Source of the DNA: a bacterium
GTDB taxonomy: Bacteria; UBP6; UBA1177
DNA: 64,000 nt
Direction: 5' to 3'
NCBI GenBank assembly: GCA_017405875.1
Contig: JAFQZM010000017.1
Span: forward strand, 124,001-188,000
Made by a program: the position numbers and the translations under genes. The notes under the pieces are model-generated. The model was not told the DNA's origin, made no database searches, and saw only the letters and a list, made by a program, of their open reading frames with translations. How positions within the stretch are numbered: position 1 is the first letter of the stretch; every line of letters begins with the position of its first letter. Below are positions 33,106-42,306 of this stretch, one piece after another.

Positions 33106-33440
33106 CGGTCGAAAATTTGAAAGAATTCGGCGCAAATGTCGAAGAAGGCATCGCGCGCTGCATGGGACTCAACGATTTTTATCTGAAACTCGTGAATATG
33201 GCTGTTCCCGACGAGCAGCTGAACGCGCTTGAAGCGGCACTTGCGAAAAAAGACCTCGACGCCGCATTTGAAGTGGCGCACGCACTCAAAGGAATGTACG
33301 GAAACATCTCGCTCACCCCGATCTACAAACCGCTCAGCGAAATGACGGAACTTCTCCGCAGCCGCACCGACACTGACTATTCAGCACTTCTCGAAGAAGC
33401 TAAAAAGCAGAAAAAAAGACTCGAAGAGTTGGCATCGTAA
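33099..33440 (+). CDS. Hpt phosphotransfer protein
   Basis: The 113-residue all-helical protein has the Hpt motif H-A-L-K-G in the middle (His near residue 66), as in free-standing phosphotransfer proteins. It is translationally coupled to the REC-EAL gene. In a phosphorelay it would take phosphate from the receiver of a hybrid kinase and pass it to a response regulator. The convergent permease-kinase ends with such a receiver, and the upstream gene is a response regulator, so a local relay controlling c-di-GMP is plausible. Confidence 0.85.
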   Translation: MLTVENLKEFGANVEEGIARCMGLNDFYLKLVNMAVPDEQLNALEAALAKKDLDAAFEVAHALKGMYGNISLTPIYKPLSEMTELLRSRTDTDYSALLEEAKKQKKRLEELAS

Positions 33441-33475
33441 CGTCGTAACGTCGTTTCATTGTCACGCATCGTGAC
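33441..33475. repeat. Short CGTAACG/CGTCACG repeats and hairpin at a convergent gene end
   Basis: CGTCGTAACGT units repeat here, and GTCACG (33461-33466) pairs with CGTGAC (33470-33475) around a 3-base loop. The minus-strand stop codon (33462-33464) lies inside the hairpin, so the last residues of the kinase are encoded by the repeat. It may serve as a bidirectional terminator. The repeat continues weakly to about 33500. Confidence 0.45.
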
Positions 33476-36278
33476 GCCGTTCCGTCGTAACGCCGTCACG
33501 TTTTAAAAGAATTTCCCCCAGAACCTTTTTCATCAGTGCGACATCGACCGGTTTTGCGATGTGTGCCTGCATTCCGGCGTCGTGTGCCGCTTTGACGTCT
33601 TCTGCGAATGCGTTTGCGGTCATTGCGACAATGGGAATCGATGCGAGAGCCTTGTTTTCAAGTGTGCGGATCGCTTTTGTCGCTTCGTAGCCATCCATGA
33701 CGGGCATCTGGATATCCATGAGAATGATGTCGTAGTATCCTGCTTCTGAAGCCGAAACCATATCGAGGGCGATCTTGCCGTCTTTGGCGGTATCTACTAT
33801 GAAGCCGGTCTGGGTGAGTATCATTTTCGCGATCTCCATGTTTATCGCGTTGTCCTCGACTAAAAGGATCCGTTTGCCGGTAAAATCGACCTGTTTGTCT
33901 GAGACTCCGGTTTTCGAATCTTTGCTTCTTCTGATCTCATCTTCGTCTGCGAGCTTGAATTTGAGCCTGATTATCACTTCGGTGCCGCTGCCGGGCGAGG
34001 TGAGGACTTCTATCGTTCCGTCCATGAGATCGACGATGCTTTTGGTTATCGCAAGGCCCAGGCCTGTTCCTTCGATGCCGCTCTGGGTCGAAGTACGCTC
34101 GCGTTCGAAGGCTGTGAAAATTTTCTCGACGAACTCTTTCGACATGCCGATTCCTGTGTCGCCGATACGCATTTCGTAGGAGCCGTAGCCCTCTTTTTCA
34201 CTCACGGTCTCATATAAGACTGCCGTGACTCTGCCGCCTGCAGGAGTGAATTTCAGCGAGTTGCTGACAACGTTGAGAAGTATGCGGAGAATGTTCTTTC
34301 TGTCACACCAGACGTAGCTGTCGCGGACCTGCGATGTGTGGACCGAAAAATCGATCCCTTTTTCCTTCATCTGCTCTCCGAAGAGCGAACGGATCTCGTC
34401 GAAAATCATGCACAGGTCTACCGGCACGAATTCAAGTTCGATCTTTCTGTTTTCGATGCGGCTCATCTCCAGAATGTCGTTGATCAGGGCAAGGAGATGG
34501 TGGCTCGACGTGCCTATTTTCGAAAGATAACCGTGCAGAACTTCGGGATCATTCTCGGTCATGGCGAGGTTTGTATAGCCGATTATCGCATTCATAGGAG
34601 TGCGGATGTCGTGCGACATGTTGAAGAGAAAACGGCTTTTCGCCAGGCTGCTTTCGACTGCGCGGATTTTTTCGCGTTCGATGGCTTCATGTCTTTTTCT
34701 GACGATATTCTGGATATACATCATTATTGCAAGGCCTGCGAAAATTATGAGGATGAGGACAACGCCGCTTGTTGTGACCGCTTTCTGCACAGTTTCTCCG
34801 TTTCCGTCCGCAATATGTTTTGCCGCCCACATCAGCGAGGAGTAGATGAGAAGCGAGAAAAGGACGATGCCCGAAACAGACATTCCGCTGAACTCTGCCA
34901 GAGTGCTCTCCTTCAGAGTCCGCCAGTAGAAGATGAAACCGAGGAGGCACCAGAGTGCAAGCAGCAGGAAGGCTTCGCTTCCCATCGCTTCGAGAGCCGA
35001 CAGGCGGGGAACGATCTGGACGATCACAAGAACAACGGAAACTGCAGCTCCTGCAAAGCCTGCGAAAACGAACCTTTTTCTGCTTTCGGCTTTAGCAAGC
35101 TTGTATGCCGCAGCGGAAGTGTAGCCGAAACCGACTACCGCACCGAAAGAGGTGAGATCGACGAACCAGTTGAGGGTGTTTCGCCCCAGAAGCGAAAGGG
35201 TTATCGATATCATCATGATGAAAAGGATCGTGTAGGTCGTTCCTGAGAATTTTTTTGAAAGAATGTGGTCTTCAGCCATTGTCGAAAGTATTCGCAACGC
35301 TGCTCTGTAAGCGCCGATAATGCCCGTGAAAATCGCGGCGAGTGCCGTTATCGAGATAATGACGAGCCCGCTCTTGCCCATGTAAGCTGCAGCCGCGTTG
35401 AAAGTCGGAACTGCCGGAAGGCCGCGTAACTCTCCGAGAGCCGAAATATACTCTTTCCACGATGCGTACCCGTCGGGGACAAACGAAACTCCGACGATCG
35501 CCATGGCCGCATAGATAAAGCCTGCAACGATGATCGAGGTGAAAATTATCTTATTTGAATCCTTCATCTGAAATTTGAAGTGTGCAGTGTCGAAAGAGAC
35601 CGCATCAAAGCCCACAAAAGCCCACGGAGCAAGTATCACGAGAGTGAAAATGCCGTAGGAGCCGCTTATATTCTCAGTCCCGAAAGATGTCAGAATGTCG
35701 CTGCTTAAAGCGTGCGGAATGCACACGACCGCGATCACAAGCACTCCTGCGAACATTGTGAGGGCTAAAACGGTAAAAAGTTTCTGGACAAAACGCTTCG
35801 CCTTGACAAGAAGGAATCCGATCCCGGCGAAAGCAAGGACGGAAGCGGCTACTTCGGCTATGTAAATGTTGTGTCCCGCGACAGAGTAGCTCCACGAATT
35901 TTTCACGAGGGGTGCCATCGTTATTCTCGCTACGACAAAAAGCGCTGTCCCGTTGAGAAAGACGATCGTCATGTAGGAAAGACACAGGAACCACGATGAA
36001 ATGAAGGCGTGGTCGCGCCCGAAAGCCTCTTTCGTGAAGGTGTAGACGCCGCCGGTTTTCGGGCTGCGTTCCATGAGATAGGCGAAGTTTGCGCCGATGA
36101 CAAGCATAATGAGAGTGCTTGCAACCATTGCGATGATCGTGCCCAAAGGCCCTGCGACCGGCAGAAAGAACGTTCCCGGCATGACGAAGGCGCCCCAGCC
36201 GACCATTATTCCTAACGCCATCGACCAGACATCGAGCCGCGAAAGGTATTTATCTAAAATTTTTCCTTTGTGTGTCAT
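33462..36278 (-). CDS. Amino-acid permease fused to hybrid histidine kinase
   Basis: The 938-residue protein begins with an APC-superfamily transporter (about 10-520): about twelve helices, G-I-M-V-G-W-G-A-F in the first helix, and G-G-V-Y-T-F near 77. A helix and linker lead to the kinase: H-box N-M-S-H-D-I-R-T-P with His556, then N-box, G-D-T-G-I-G and G-T-G-L-G-L. A receiver (about 810-935) has phospho-acceptor Asp in I-L-M-D-I-Q-M-P. By analogy with CbrA, which has an SLC5 transporter as sensor, the permease likely senses or couples amino-acid uptake to signalling. It lies 21 bases downstream of another hybrid kinase on the same strand. Confidence 0.93.
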   Translation of the reverse strand: MTHKGKILDKYLSRLDVWSMALGIMVGWGAFVMPGTFFLPVAGPLGTIIAMVASTLIMLVIGANFAYLMERSPKTGGVYTFTKEAFGRDHAFISSWFLCLSYMTIVFLNGTALFVVARITMAPLVKNSWSYSVAGHNIYIAEVAASVLAFAGIGFLLVKAKRFVQKLFTVLALTMFAGVLVIAVVCIPHALSSDILTSFGTENISGSYGIFTLVILAPWAFVGFDAVSFDTAHFKFQMKDSNKIIFTSIIVAGFIYAAMAIVGVSFVPDGYASWKEYISALGELRGLPAVPTFNAAAAYMGKSGLVIISITALAAIFTGIIGAYRAALRILSTMAEDHILSKKFSGTTYTILFIMMISITLSLLGRNTLNWFVDLTSFGAVVGFGYTSAAAYKLAKAESRKRFVFAGFAGAAVSVVLVIVQIVPRLSALEAMGSEAFLLLALWCLLGFIFYWRTLKESTLAEFSGMSVSGIVLFSLLIYSSLMWAAKHIADGNGETVQKAVTTSGVVLILIIFAGLAIMMYIQNIVRKRHEAIEREKIRAVESSLAKSRFLFNMSHDIRTPMNAIIGYTNLAMTENDPEVLHGYLSKIGTSSHHLLALINDILEMSRIENRKIELEFVPVDLCMIFDEIRSLFGEQMKEKGIDFSVHTSQVRDSYVWCDRKNILRILLNVVSNSLKFTPAGGRVTAVLYETVSEKEGYGSYEMRIGDTGIGMSKEFVEKIFTAFERERTSTQSGIEGTGLGLAITKSIVDLMDGTIEVLTSPGSGTEVIIRLKFKLADEDEIRRSKDSKTGVSDKQVDFTGKRILLVEDNAINMEIAKMILTQTGFIVDTAKDGKIALDMVSASEAGYYDIILMDIQMPVMDGYEATKAIRTLENKALASIPIVAMTANAFAEDVKAAHDAGMQAHIAKPVDVALMKKVLGEILLKRDGVTTERRHDA

Positions 36279-36299
36279 AAGTAACTCCGCAGCCTGGAT

Positions 36300-38831
36300 T
36301 TACGACGGTTCCGATTCCCAGATAAGTTCTTCAAGTGTTCTGTAAAGGTGTTCAGGCTCGACGGGTTTTGAAAGGTGCGCGTTCATCCCGACCTGAAGGC
36401 TGCGCTGCACGTCTTCGTCGAATGCGTTTGCAGTCATGGCGATTATCGGGATCGTTTTTGCATCCTTGCGGTCGAGAGCACGGATCTTTGCTGTTGCTTC
36501 GAGGCCGTCCATCTCCGGCATCCTGACATCCATAAGTATCGCGTCATAGTGCTTCGGAGCGCTGTTTGCGAACATTTCGAGCACGATCCTGCCGTTTTCT
36601 GCGTGGTCGATCCCGGCTCCCTTTATTTTGAGGATCTGTTTCATTATCTCTGCATTGATCTGAATGTCTTCGGCCAGAAGGATCCTTTTGCCGTTGAGGT
36701 CGGCACGCCTTTTTTCGCGGAAAAGACTCATGTTGTTCTTTCTCGCGATGCGTTCGAACTCGTCGATGACATTCGATGCGAAAAGCGGCTTTGCAAGGAA
36801 GCTGTCAACGCCGATATGCAGTGCTTCATCCATGATTTCGTCCCAGTTGAAGGAGGTCAGGATTATGATCGTGGTCTCCTTGCTGTAGCGTTTTCTGATC
36901 TCTTTTGAAACTTCAAGGCCGTCCATCTCGGGCATTTTCCAGTCAAGAAGGACGAGGTTGTAGGGTTCATGCTTCGTGTGCTGCAGTTCGAGCATTTTAA
37001 GTGCTTCGGCACCGCTTGAAGCGCAGTCGGCGCTGATCCCGACTTCGTCAAGGACCATTCTCGCGTGTTCCGCTGCGATCTCTTCGTCGTCAACGATAAG
37101 CACGCGCATATCCTTGGGTTTGATGTAGCTTGTTGCCGGCCCCTGATGCTCGCAGTTCCTCAGCGTTATGGCGACCGTGAATTCAGTTCCGACACCTTTT
37201 TCAGATTCGACAGAAATCGTGCCGTTCATAAGCTCGACGATGTTTTTTGTTATCGCCATACCGAGCCCTGTGCTGCCGTATTTGTTGTTGCGGCTGCTGT
37301 CCTCCTGCGTGAAAGAGTCGAAAATTTTCGGAATGAACGACTTTTCCATGCCGATACCGGTATCTTTTATCACGAATTTGATCGTTGACTGGTCGCCGTA
37401 GGTCGCCGTCCGTTCGACCGTCATAACGATATTGCCTCCTTTTTCGGTGAACTTTATCGCGTTGCTCAGAATGTTGATGAGCACCTGTTTCAGCTTCATG
37501 TCGTCGCCGATGTAGTAGTCGCTGACTCCGCCGGTCATCCTGCATTCGTATTTGAGCCCTTTTTCGCCGCACTGCGACATCACCATCGTGTTGATCTGCT
37601 CCAACATCGAGCGGAACGAAAATTCCTCTTTGCGCAGAACGATCCTTCCCGATTCGATGCGCGACATATCGAGGATGTCGTTGATGAGACCGAGCAGGTG
37701 ACGTGCGCTTTCTCCGATCTTTTCAAGGTATTCGCGTGTTTCCGGCAGGAGCTTGTCGTTTCTCAGAGCAAGGCTGTCGAGCCCGATTATCGCATTCATC
37801 GGAGTCCTTATCTCGTGGCTCATGTTCGAAAGGAACGCCGTTTTCGCCTTGTTTGCCTCTTTTGCAGCTGCAAGAGCATCGGCAAGGGCCTTGTTTTTAG
37901 CCATCGAATCGCGCATCTCTTCGTCTATGACCGTAAGGCCGAGACCTATCGCATGGACTCTGTGGTCGTCGCGGTCTTCGGCGTGTCTGACACCGGCAGC
38001 GCGGATCATCTCGTAGTATTCCCACCCTTCGCGCTGTGCAAGATAGCGGTATGAAATGATTTCATGTTCCGCAAGCCCGGTTCTTATGTTTTCCGGTTCG
38101 ATGAAATGCAGGAAACCTTCGCGGTACGGTTCCGCCACGACATTTTCAGCATAGTGTGTGAAAGCCTCTTTGTAGGAGAAGTGAACACCCGCCTTATGCT
38201 GTTTTTTGTCGTTCGGATCGGCGCGGTAGCAGACTGCATCGTCGGTATCGAGATTGACATGGTAAACGCTGCGGTAGTCCGAAGCCATGGCGGTTATCAT
38301 TTTGTCGTACTGCTCTCTCGTCCGCTGTTCTTCAAGAAGTTTGTCCTGCAGAACCGTCCGTTTTTCGACCTCCTGCTGTTTGGCCGCAGTCAGAGCCTGT
38401 TTGAGAGTCAGTTCCTTCTGTGCGCGTTTCTCTGTGATGTCGGAAATGAAGACGTAGTAAACTCCGCCGTAGGCCTTGGTTTCGGTATAGTGGCCGTAGT
38501 CATCGACCCAGCGGATGCTCCCGTCCTTCCTTACGATGCGGTATTCCACATAGTCGAGATTTTCACTGCTCTCTTCTATCTGAACATCTATCGACTTTAT
38601 GATTTCAATATAGTCTTCAGGATAAACCATCCCCTTGAAAGTCCAGCCGGTGAGGGCTTTGAACTCCTCAAGGTCTTTGCAGCCGAAAATATTCAGCGTT
38701 GCCTGGTTTGCGTAAAGAAGTTCTTCGTTCCCGCCAGCCTTGTAGATGAAAAATCCTCCCGGCATGTGGCGGCCGATCTTTTCTGCAAGTTGAATAGTCT
38801 GGTCGTTGAGTTCGAAGTTTTGTTCCAGCAT
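36300..38831 (-). CDS. PAS hybrid histidine kinase with two receivers
   Basis: The 843 residues run: PAS domain (about 15-135), coiled coil (138-180), a second PAS-like domain (about 181-305), kinase (H-box His339 in N-M-S-H-E-I-R-T-P, ATPase G-S-T-G-L-G-M), REC1 (about 590-715, Asp in L-L-D-W-K-M-P) and REC2 (about 728-840, Asp in L-M-D-V-R-M-P). There are no membrane helices, so it senses a cytoplasmic signal. The second PAS-like domain, kinase and both receivers closely match the protein at 45962. Its first 62 codons are copied at 43999. It is upstream of the permease-kinase in the same operon. Confidence 0.93.
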   Translation of the reverse strand: MLEQNFELNDQTIQLAEKIGRHMPGGFFIYKAGGNEELLYANQATLNIFGCKDLEEFKALTGWTFKGMVYPEDYIEIIKSIDVQIEESSENLDYVEYRIVRKDGSIRWVDDYGHYTETKAYGGVYYVFISDITEKRAQKELTLKQALTAAKQQEVEKRTVLQDKLLEEQRTREQYDKMITAMASDYRSVYHVNLDTDDAVCYRADPNDKKQHKAGVHFSYKEAFTHYAENVVAEPYREGFLHFIEPENIRTGLAEHEIISYRYLAQREGWEYYEMIRAAGVRHAEDRDDHRVHAIGLGLTVIDEEMRDSMAKNKALADALAAAKEANKAKTAFLSNMSHEIRTPMNAIIGLDSLALRNDKLLPETREYLEKIGESARHLLGLINDILDMSRIESGRIVLRKEEFSFRSMLEQINTMVMSQCGEKGLKYECRMTGGVSDYYIGDDMKLKQVLINILSNAIKFTEKGGNIVMTVERTATYGDQSTIKFVIKDTGIGMEKSFIPKIFDSFTQEDSSRNNKYGSTGLGMAITKNIVELMNGTISVESEKGVGTEFTVAITLRNCEHQGPATSYIKPKDMRVLIVDDEEIAAEHARMVLDEVGISADCASSGAEALKMLELQHTKHEPYNLVLLDWKMPEMDGLEVSKEIRKRYSKETTIIILTSFNWDEIMDEALHIGVDSFLAKPLFASNVIDEFERIARKNNMSLFREKRRADLNGKRILLAEDIQINAEIMKQILKIKGAGIDHAENGRIVLEMFANSAPKHYDAILMDVRMPEMDGLEATAKIRALDRKDAKTIPIIAMTANAFDEDVQRSLQVGMNAHLSKPVEPEHLYRTLEELIWESEPS

Positions 38832-38832
38832 G
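38644..38832. repeat. 189-bp direct repeat, copy 1 (kinase 5' end)
   Basis: This segment, covering the first 62 codons and the start codon of the PAS kinase, recurs at 44009-44197 in the same orientation with two mismatches that I can see. The copies are 5365 bases apart. Confidence 0.95.
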
Positions 38833-38963
38833 GTTCCCCCGTTTAACGTGAAAAATCAAAAGACCCGCTGTGTTATATTTAATTTGCAAATAATATCAAG
38901 AGTATAATGGTCAAGCATTTCGGACAGAAAAATTATCCGGAAAAATCTTACAATTATCTCCGG

Positions 38964-39059
38964 TTTCCGTTATTTTTTTCACAAAATCAAGGAACAACTA
39001 TCCTGAATCATATGGATTTTCCCGAAAAATTGAGTATAATACGGCGGTTTTGTGGAGGT
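38964..39059 (+). promoter_or_regulatory. Copied promoter segment, copy 1
   Basis: This 96-base segment recurs at 41996-42091 with about five differences. It contains TATAAT (39035-39040), the discriminator ACGGCGG and a GGAGG ribosome site just before the AAA-ATPase start. The part from AAATTGAGTATAATACGGC recurs a third time near 49182. The 232-base gap it lies in also holds the unresolved leftward promoter of the PAS kinase. Confidence 0.75.
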
Positions 39060-39063
39060 AAAC

Positions 39064-40638
39064 ATGGGAATTTACGTAAATCCGGGAAATGAAAATTTAA
39101 AAATTGCTCTTAATTCGCAGATTTTTGTCGATAAATCGCTTTTTATCGGCAAAATCAGCAAGCTGTTGAACACTCAGCAAAGATTTATCTGCGTTTCGCG
39201 TCCCCGCAGATTCGGAAAATCTATGATAGGCGATTTGATGAAAGCATACTTTTCAAAAGGGTGCGATTCGAGGGAAATTTTTTCAAAACTGAAAATAGCC
39301 AAAGATCCGTGTTTTGAAGAAAATCTCAACAAATTCAATGTGCTGTCGATTGATTTGGGCGGCTTTTTCAGTTCGTCGGAAAATAAAAATGAAATTTTAA
39401 AAAACCTTAAAAATAAACTTCTCGAAGATTTTAGAAAAGAATTTCCTGAAATTGGATTTAGTGAAACCGATGCGATAAGTGATCTGATTTTGAGAGCATA
39501 CACTGAAACAAACACCCAATTCGTTGTAATCATTGACGAATACGATGTTCTTGTTCGCGAGCGGATCCCTGAAGATATTTTTAAATCATACCTTGAACTG
39601 CTGAATTCGCTTTTCAAGAACAACGAACTTTCGCCTGCAATTGCACTTGCTTATCTCACCGGAATTCTGCCGATAGTGCGTGACAAGGTGCAGTCAAAGC
39701 TCAATGTTTTCAAGGAATCCACAATGCTTGAGCCTTTCGGAATGGAAGAGTTTTTCGGCTTCACAAAATCAGAGGTCAAGGCACTTTGCAGAGAGTATAA
39801 AATGAAATTCAAAGAGTGCGAAGAGTGGTACGACGGCTACAAAATCGGAAAAATAAGTGTTTATAATCCGAATTCGCTTGTTGAGGCGATGATGCGCCGT
39901 GAATGCGCCAACTACTGGCATTCAACCGGTTCCTACGAAGTTGTTTCAGATTATATCAAACTTGATTATGATGGTACAAAAACTGCTGTCATTGAAATGC
40001 TCTCGGACAGGGAAGTACCGGTAAAAGTTGTTGATTTCAAAAACAGACTGGATGAAATCAAGACGAAAGACAATGTTTTGACATATCTTATTCATCTCGG
40101 GTATCTTAATTACGACAAAAAAACAAAGATGTGCAGAATCCCTAATCAGGAAATCAAGGAAGAGTGGATGTCAGCATTGCAGGATGCCGGCAATTTTGCC
40201 AAAATAGCCGAAATGATCAGGGATTCAGATAAATTACTTTATCTCGCGCAAAATGGAGCTGCAGAAGAAGTTGGAGCTGCTTTGGACAAAGCGCATACCG
40301 AAGTGACAAGTGCATTGAATTACAATTTTGAATCATCACTTCAGGCTGCAATAATTTTTGCATTTTATACTGCGCGGTCGAAATATACGATAATTCAGGA
40401 ACTTCCGGCAGGTTACGGCTTTGCCGACATAGGCTTTATTCCGATCAATAAAAAAGATCCTGCGATGATTATTGAACTCAAATGCAATCAGGATGCCGAT
40501 ACCGCGATTAAGCAGATAAAAGAGAAAAATTATCCGAAAGTTTTCGAGAATTATCTCGATAATCTGCTTCTTGTCGGCGTGAATTACGACAAAAACACGA
40601 AAGTCCACGAGTGCGTGATCGAGAAATATCAGAAATAG
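39064..40638 (+). CDS. AAA-ATPase-like / PD-(D/E)XK nuclease-fold protein, copy 1
   Basis: The ATG at 39064 has GGAGG seven bases upstream and gives 524 residues. The N-terminal AAA-ATPase-like domain (PF09820 type) has S-R-P-R-R-F-G-K-S as P-loop near 45 and a Walker B-like V-V-I-I-D-E-Y near 158. The C-terminal part (about 400-500) has the PDDEXK_9 fold motif: G-F-A-D-I-G-F then A-M-I-I-E-L-K, with catalytic-type Asp and Glu-x-Lys. These paired-domain proteins are abundant in gut bacteria and often multicopy. Function is not established. It is paralogous to the gene at 44223. Confidence 0.9.
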   Translation: MGIYVNPGNENLKIALNSQIFVDKSLFIGKISKLLNTQQRFICVSRPRRFGKSMIGDLMKAYFSKGCDSREIFSKLKIAKDPCFEENLNKFNVLSIDLGGFFSSSENKNEILKNLKNKLLEDFRKEFPEIGFSETDAISDLILRAYTETNTQFVVIIDEYDVLVRERIPEDIFKSYLELLNSLFKNNELSPAIALAYLTGILPIVRDKVQSKLNVFKESTMLEPFGMEEFFGFTKSEVKALCREYKMKFKECEEWYDGYKIGKISVYNPNSLVEAMMRRECANYWHSTGSYEVVSDYIKLDYDGTKTAVIEMLSDREVPVKVVDFKNRLDEIKTKDNVLTYLIHLGYLNYDKKTKMCRIPNQEIKEEWMSALQDAGNFAKIAEMIRDSDKLLYLAQNGAAEEVGAALDKAHTEVTSALNYNFESSLQAAIIFAFYTARSKYTIIQELPAGYGFADIGFIPINKKDPAMIIELKCNQDADTAIKQIKEKNYPKVFENYLDNLLLVGVNYDKNTKVHECVIEKYQK

Positions 40639-40647
40639 GAGAGAAAA

Positions 40648-41958
40648 ATGGCAAGCAGTCAGAAGCAGCATTACGAACACGGTCTGAAGAACCCGTCGTT
40701 CAAGACATTCAGAACGACTTCCGATCCGTTCCGCAGGCATAAAATCAGAACCGATAATCTGAAAATATCGGTCAGGCCGGAGCTGGGAGCACTCAGCAGG
40801 CGGGAAATTTCGGATGTGCGTCAGAAGATGGGAGCCGTGAATTATGAGTCGGTCATAATAAGCGGTAAAGTCAGCAAAGGCGGTCTGCATTCGATTTTAT
40901 TCGACAACATCAACAATAAGGGCAAAAAGCAGATTTTAGGCGTCATTCTGGATACTTGCAGTCATTTCATCCGTAAAAGAAGCAGAAACAGCCGCTACAT
41001 AACGTTTTCTTCCGGCTTAAATGAACCAGGATCTTTCAATCAGAATGAAAATTGCGAAACCTGCATAAGCGACGACGGTCACAGCAGTTTTTCAGGTTTC
41101 AGGTTTAAAAAGATAAACATCTCTTTTGCGTCACTTCTTGTTTTTGCAATGTGTTTCTTTGTTTCGTGCGGAGATTCCGCAAAACAGGTCACCGGCGGCG
41201 ATTCAGTATCGAATTTCGGCAAACTCGGTGGTGAATGCTATCCGAACGAAACCTGCGACAAAGGGCTTCTCTGCGACACAGAAAACAACATCTGCATTGA
41301 AGATCCGGATAACCCAACAGATACAGAACAAAACGAACATGATAATAATCATGATATAAATGATAATCAATGGGAACAACCCGATGAAAATCATCCGGAA
41401 ACCCCAGATGAACAAAATACCCCAGATAATCAGTGGGAACAAGGCGACCAAGATAATCACGAACAAAATACCCCAGATAATCAGTGGGAACAAGGCGACG
41501 AAGACCATCAAGATGTCCCAGATGAACAAAATGACCAAGATAATAACGAAATCCCGGACAATCAGGGCTGTCATGGTGAAGGATGCCAAGGTGACAACGG
41601 ATGCAAACCAGGATATGTTTGGTTTGATAGAAATGACCCTTGGGCGGCAGATGTACTTAAAAATCCTGATAATGATAATGATAACGATTGTGTTGCGTGT
41701 GTTTCTGTAGAAAGGTTAGTAAATAGTTCTAAATACTGTCCTGGCGGTGATGATTTAAGGGGTAAACGTATAATAGATCAACTTGAACGTTGTCCATCAA
41801 AGGAAACTCCAAAGAACGATTTATCCGGTTGTTATTGTCCATACGGTGTTCCACCACCGGGAAAAACTTGTGCAGACCTGTATTACGGGTGGACCCGTAA
41901 ACCGTTGATTATTAACCCAAAGGTTAATGTTGTACCGGATCAAAAAAATTTAAAGTAA
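40648..41958 (+). CDS. Asp/Asn-rich surface lipoprotein with unusual N-terminal extension
   Basis: The open frame gives 436 residues, but a lipoprotein-like signal appears only in the middle: K-K-I-N-I-S-F then hydrophobic residues and F-V-S-C near residue 175. No ATG, GTG or TTG sits just before it. The upstream 155 residues look like no family I know. After the Cys come a C-x-x-x-x-x-C-D-x-G-L-x-C-D motif typical of Myxococcota surface proteins, an Asp/Asn/Gln/Glu-rich spacer with tandem repeats, and a Cys-rich end. Either the signal-peptide start codon has been lost and the gene now reads through, or only the C-terminal part was once the gene. It starts 10 bases after the ATPase. Confidence 0.5.
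   Translation: MASSQKQHYEHGLKNPSFKTFRTTSDPFRRHKIRTDNLKISVRPELGALSRREISDVRQKMGAVNYESVIISGKVSKGGLHSILFDNINNKGKKQILGVILDTCSHFIRKRSRNSRYITFSSGLNEPGSFNQNENCETCISDDGHSSFSGFRFKKINISFASLLVFAMCFFVSCGDSAKQVTGGDSVSNFGKLGGECYPNETCDKGLLCDTENNICIEDPDNPTDTEQNEHDNNHDINDNQWEQPDENHPETPDEQNTPDNQWEQGDQDNHEQNTPDNQWEQGDEDHQDVPDEQNDQDNNEIPDNQGCHGEGCQGDNGCKPGYVWFDRNDPWAADVLKNPDNDNDNDCVACVSVERLVNSSKYCPGGDDLRGKRIIDQLERCPSKETPKNDLSGCYCPYGVPPPGKTCADLYYGWTRKPLIINPKVNVVPDQKNLK
41410..41511 (+). repeat. Two 51-bp tandem repeats inside the lipoprotein gene
   Basis: Two adjacent 17-codon units encode E-Q-N-T-P-D-N-Q-W-E-Q-G-D plus four acidic or polar residues. Shorter D-N-Q-W-E-Q versions occur upstream. Such in-frame repeats can vary in number by slippage. 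Confidence 0.8.
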
Positions 41959-41995
41959 ATAAAATAGTTCCGTAAAATTCAAATCACCTCCGTTG

Positions 41996-42091
41996 TTTCC
42001 GTTATTTTTTTCACAAAATCAAGGGACAACCATCCTGAATCATATAGATTTTTCCGAAAAATTGAGTATAATACGGCGGTTTTGCGGAGGT
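41996..42091 (+). promoter_or_regulatory. Copied promoter segment, copy 2
   Basis: This copy of the segment at 38964 has TATAAT (42067-42072), ACGGCGG and a GGAGG ribosome site. Here it drives only a broken DUF3791 gene starting at 42096. Confidence 0.75.
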
Positions 42092-42095
42092 GCTG

Positions 42096-42295
42096 ATGAG
42101 TGACAAACAGATAGAGTATTCAGTTTTTTGCATTGAAAATGTTGCTGAACGACTTGGAAAAACCGGTACGGAAGCCCTAAATATCTCCGTGACAGCTATG
42201 TTTTTGACGGCATTCTTTATCAGGTTTTCAGCGGAACACTGCATAAATCATCAGTAATAAAAACTGCACAGCCCGACAGTGACGGCTGGTTTTAA
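42096..42295 (+). pseudogene. Broken DUF3791-like gene joined to an unrelated 3' fragment
   Basis: From the ATG at 42096 the first 26 codons (M-S-D-K-Q-I-E-Y-S-V-F-C-I-E-N-V) match the start of DUF3791 proteins and resemble the intact gene at 49225. The similarity stops abruptly and the frame closes at 42257. In another frame, about 42170-42295 reads protein-like (Y-L-R-D-S-Y-V-F-D-G-I-L-Y-Q-V-F-S-G) to a TAA at 42293. It looks like a fusion of two gene remnants after a deletion. Promoter and ribosome site are intact. Confidence 0.55.
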
Positions 42296-42306
42296 TGGAG
42301 GCTAAA

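Noticed and set aside
34338-38846. Plus-strand frames of 100-300 codons over the hybrid kinases
   Set aside because: They are opposite-strand shadows; the minus-strand frames carry complete kinase and receiver motifs.
41410-41511. Possible CRISPR or intergenic tandem repeat
   Set aside because: Units are multiples of three, in frame and adjacent, so they are protein repeats.
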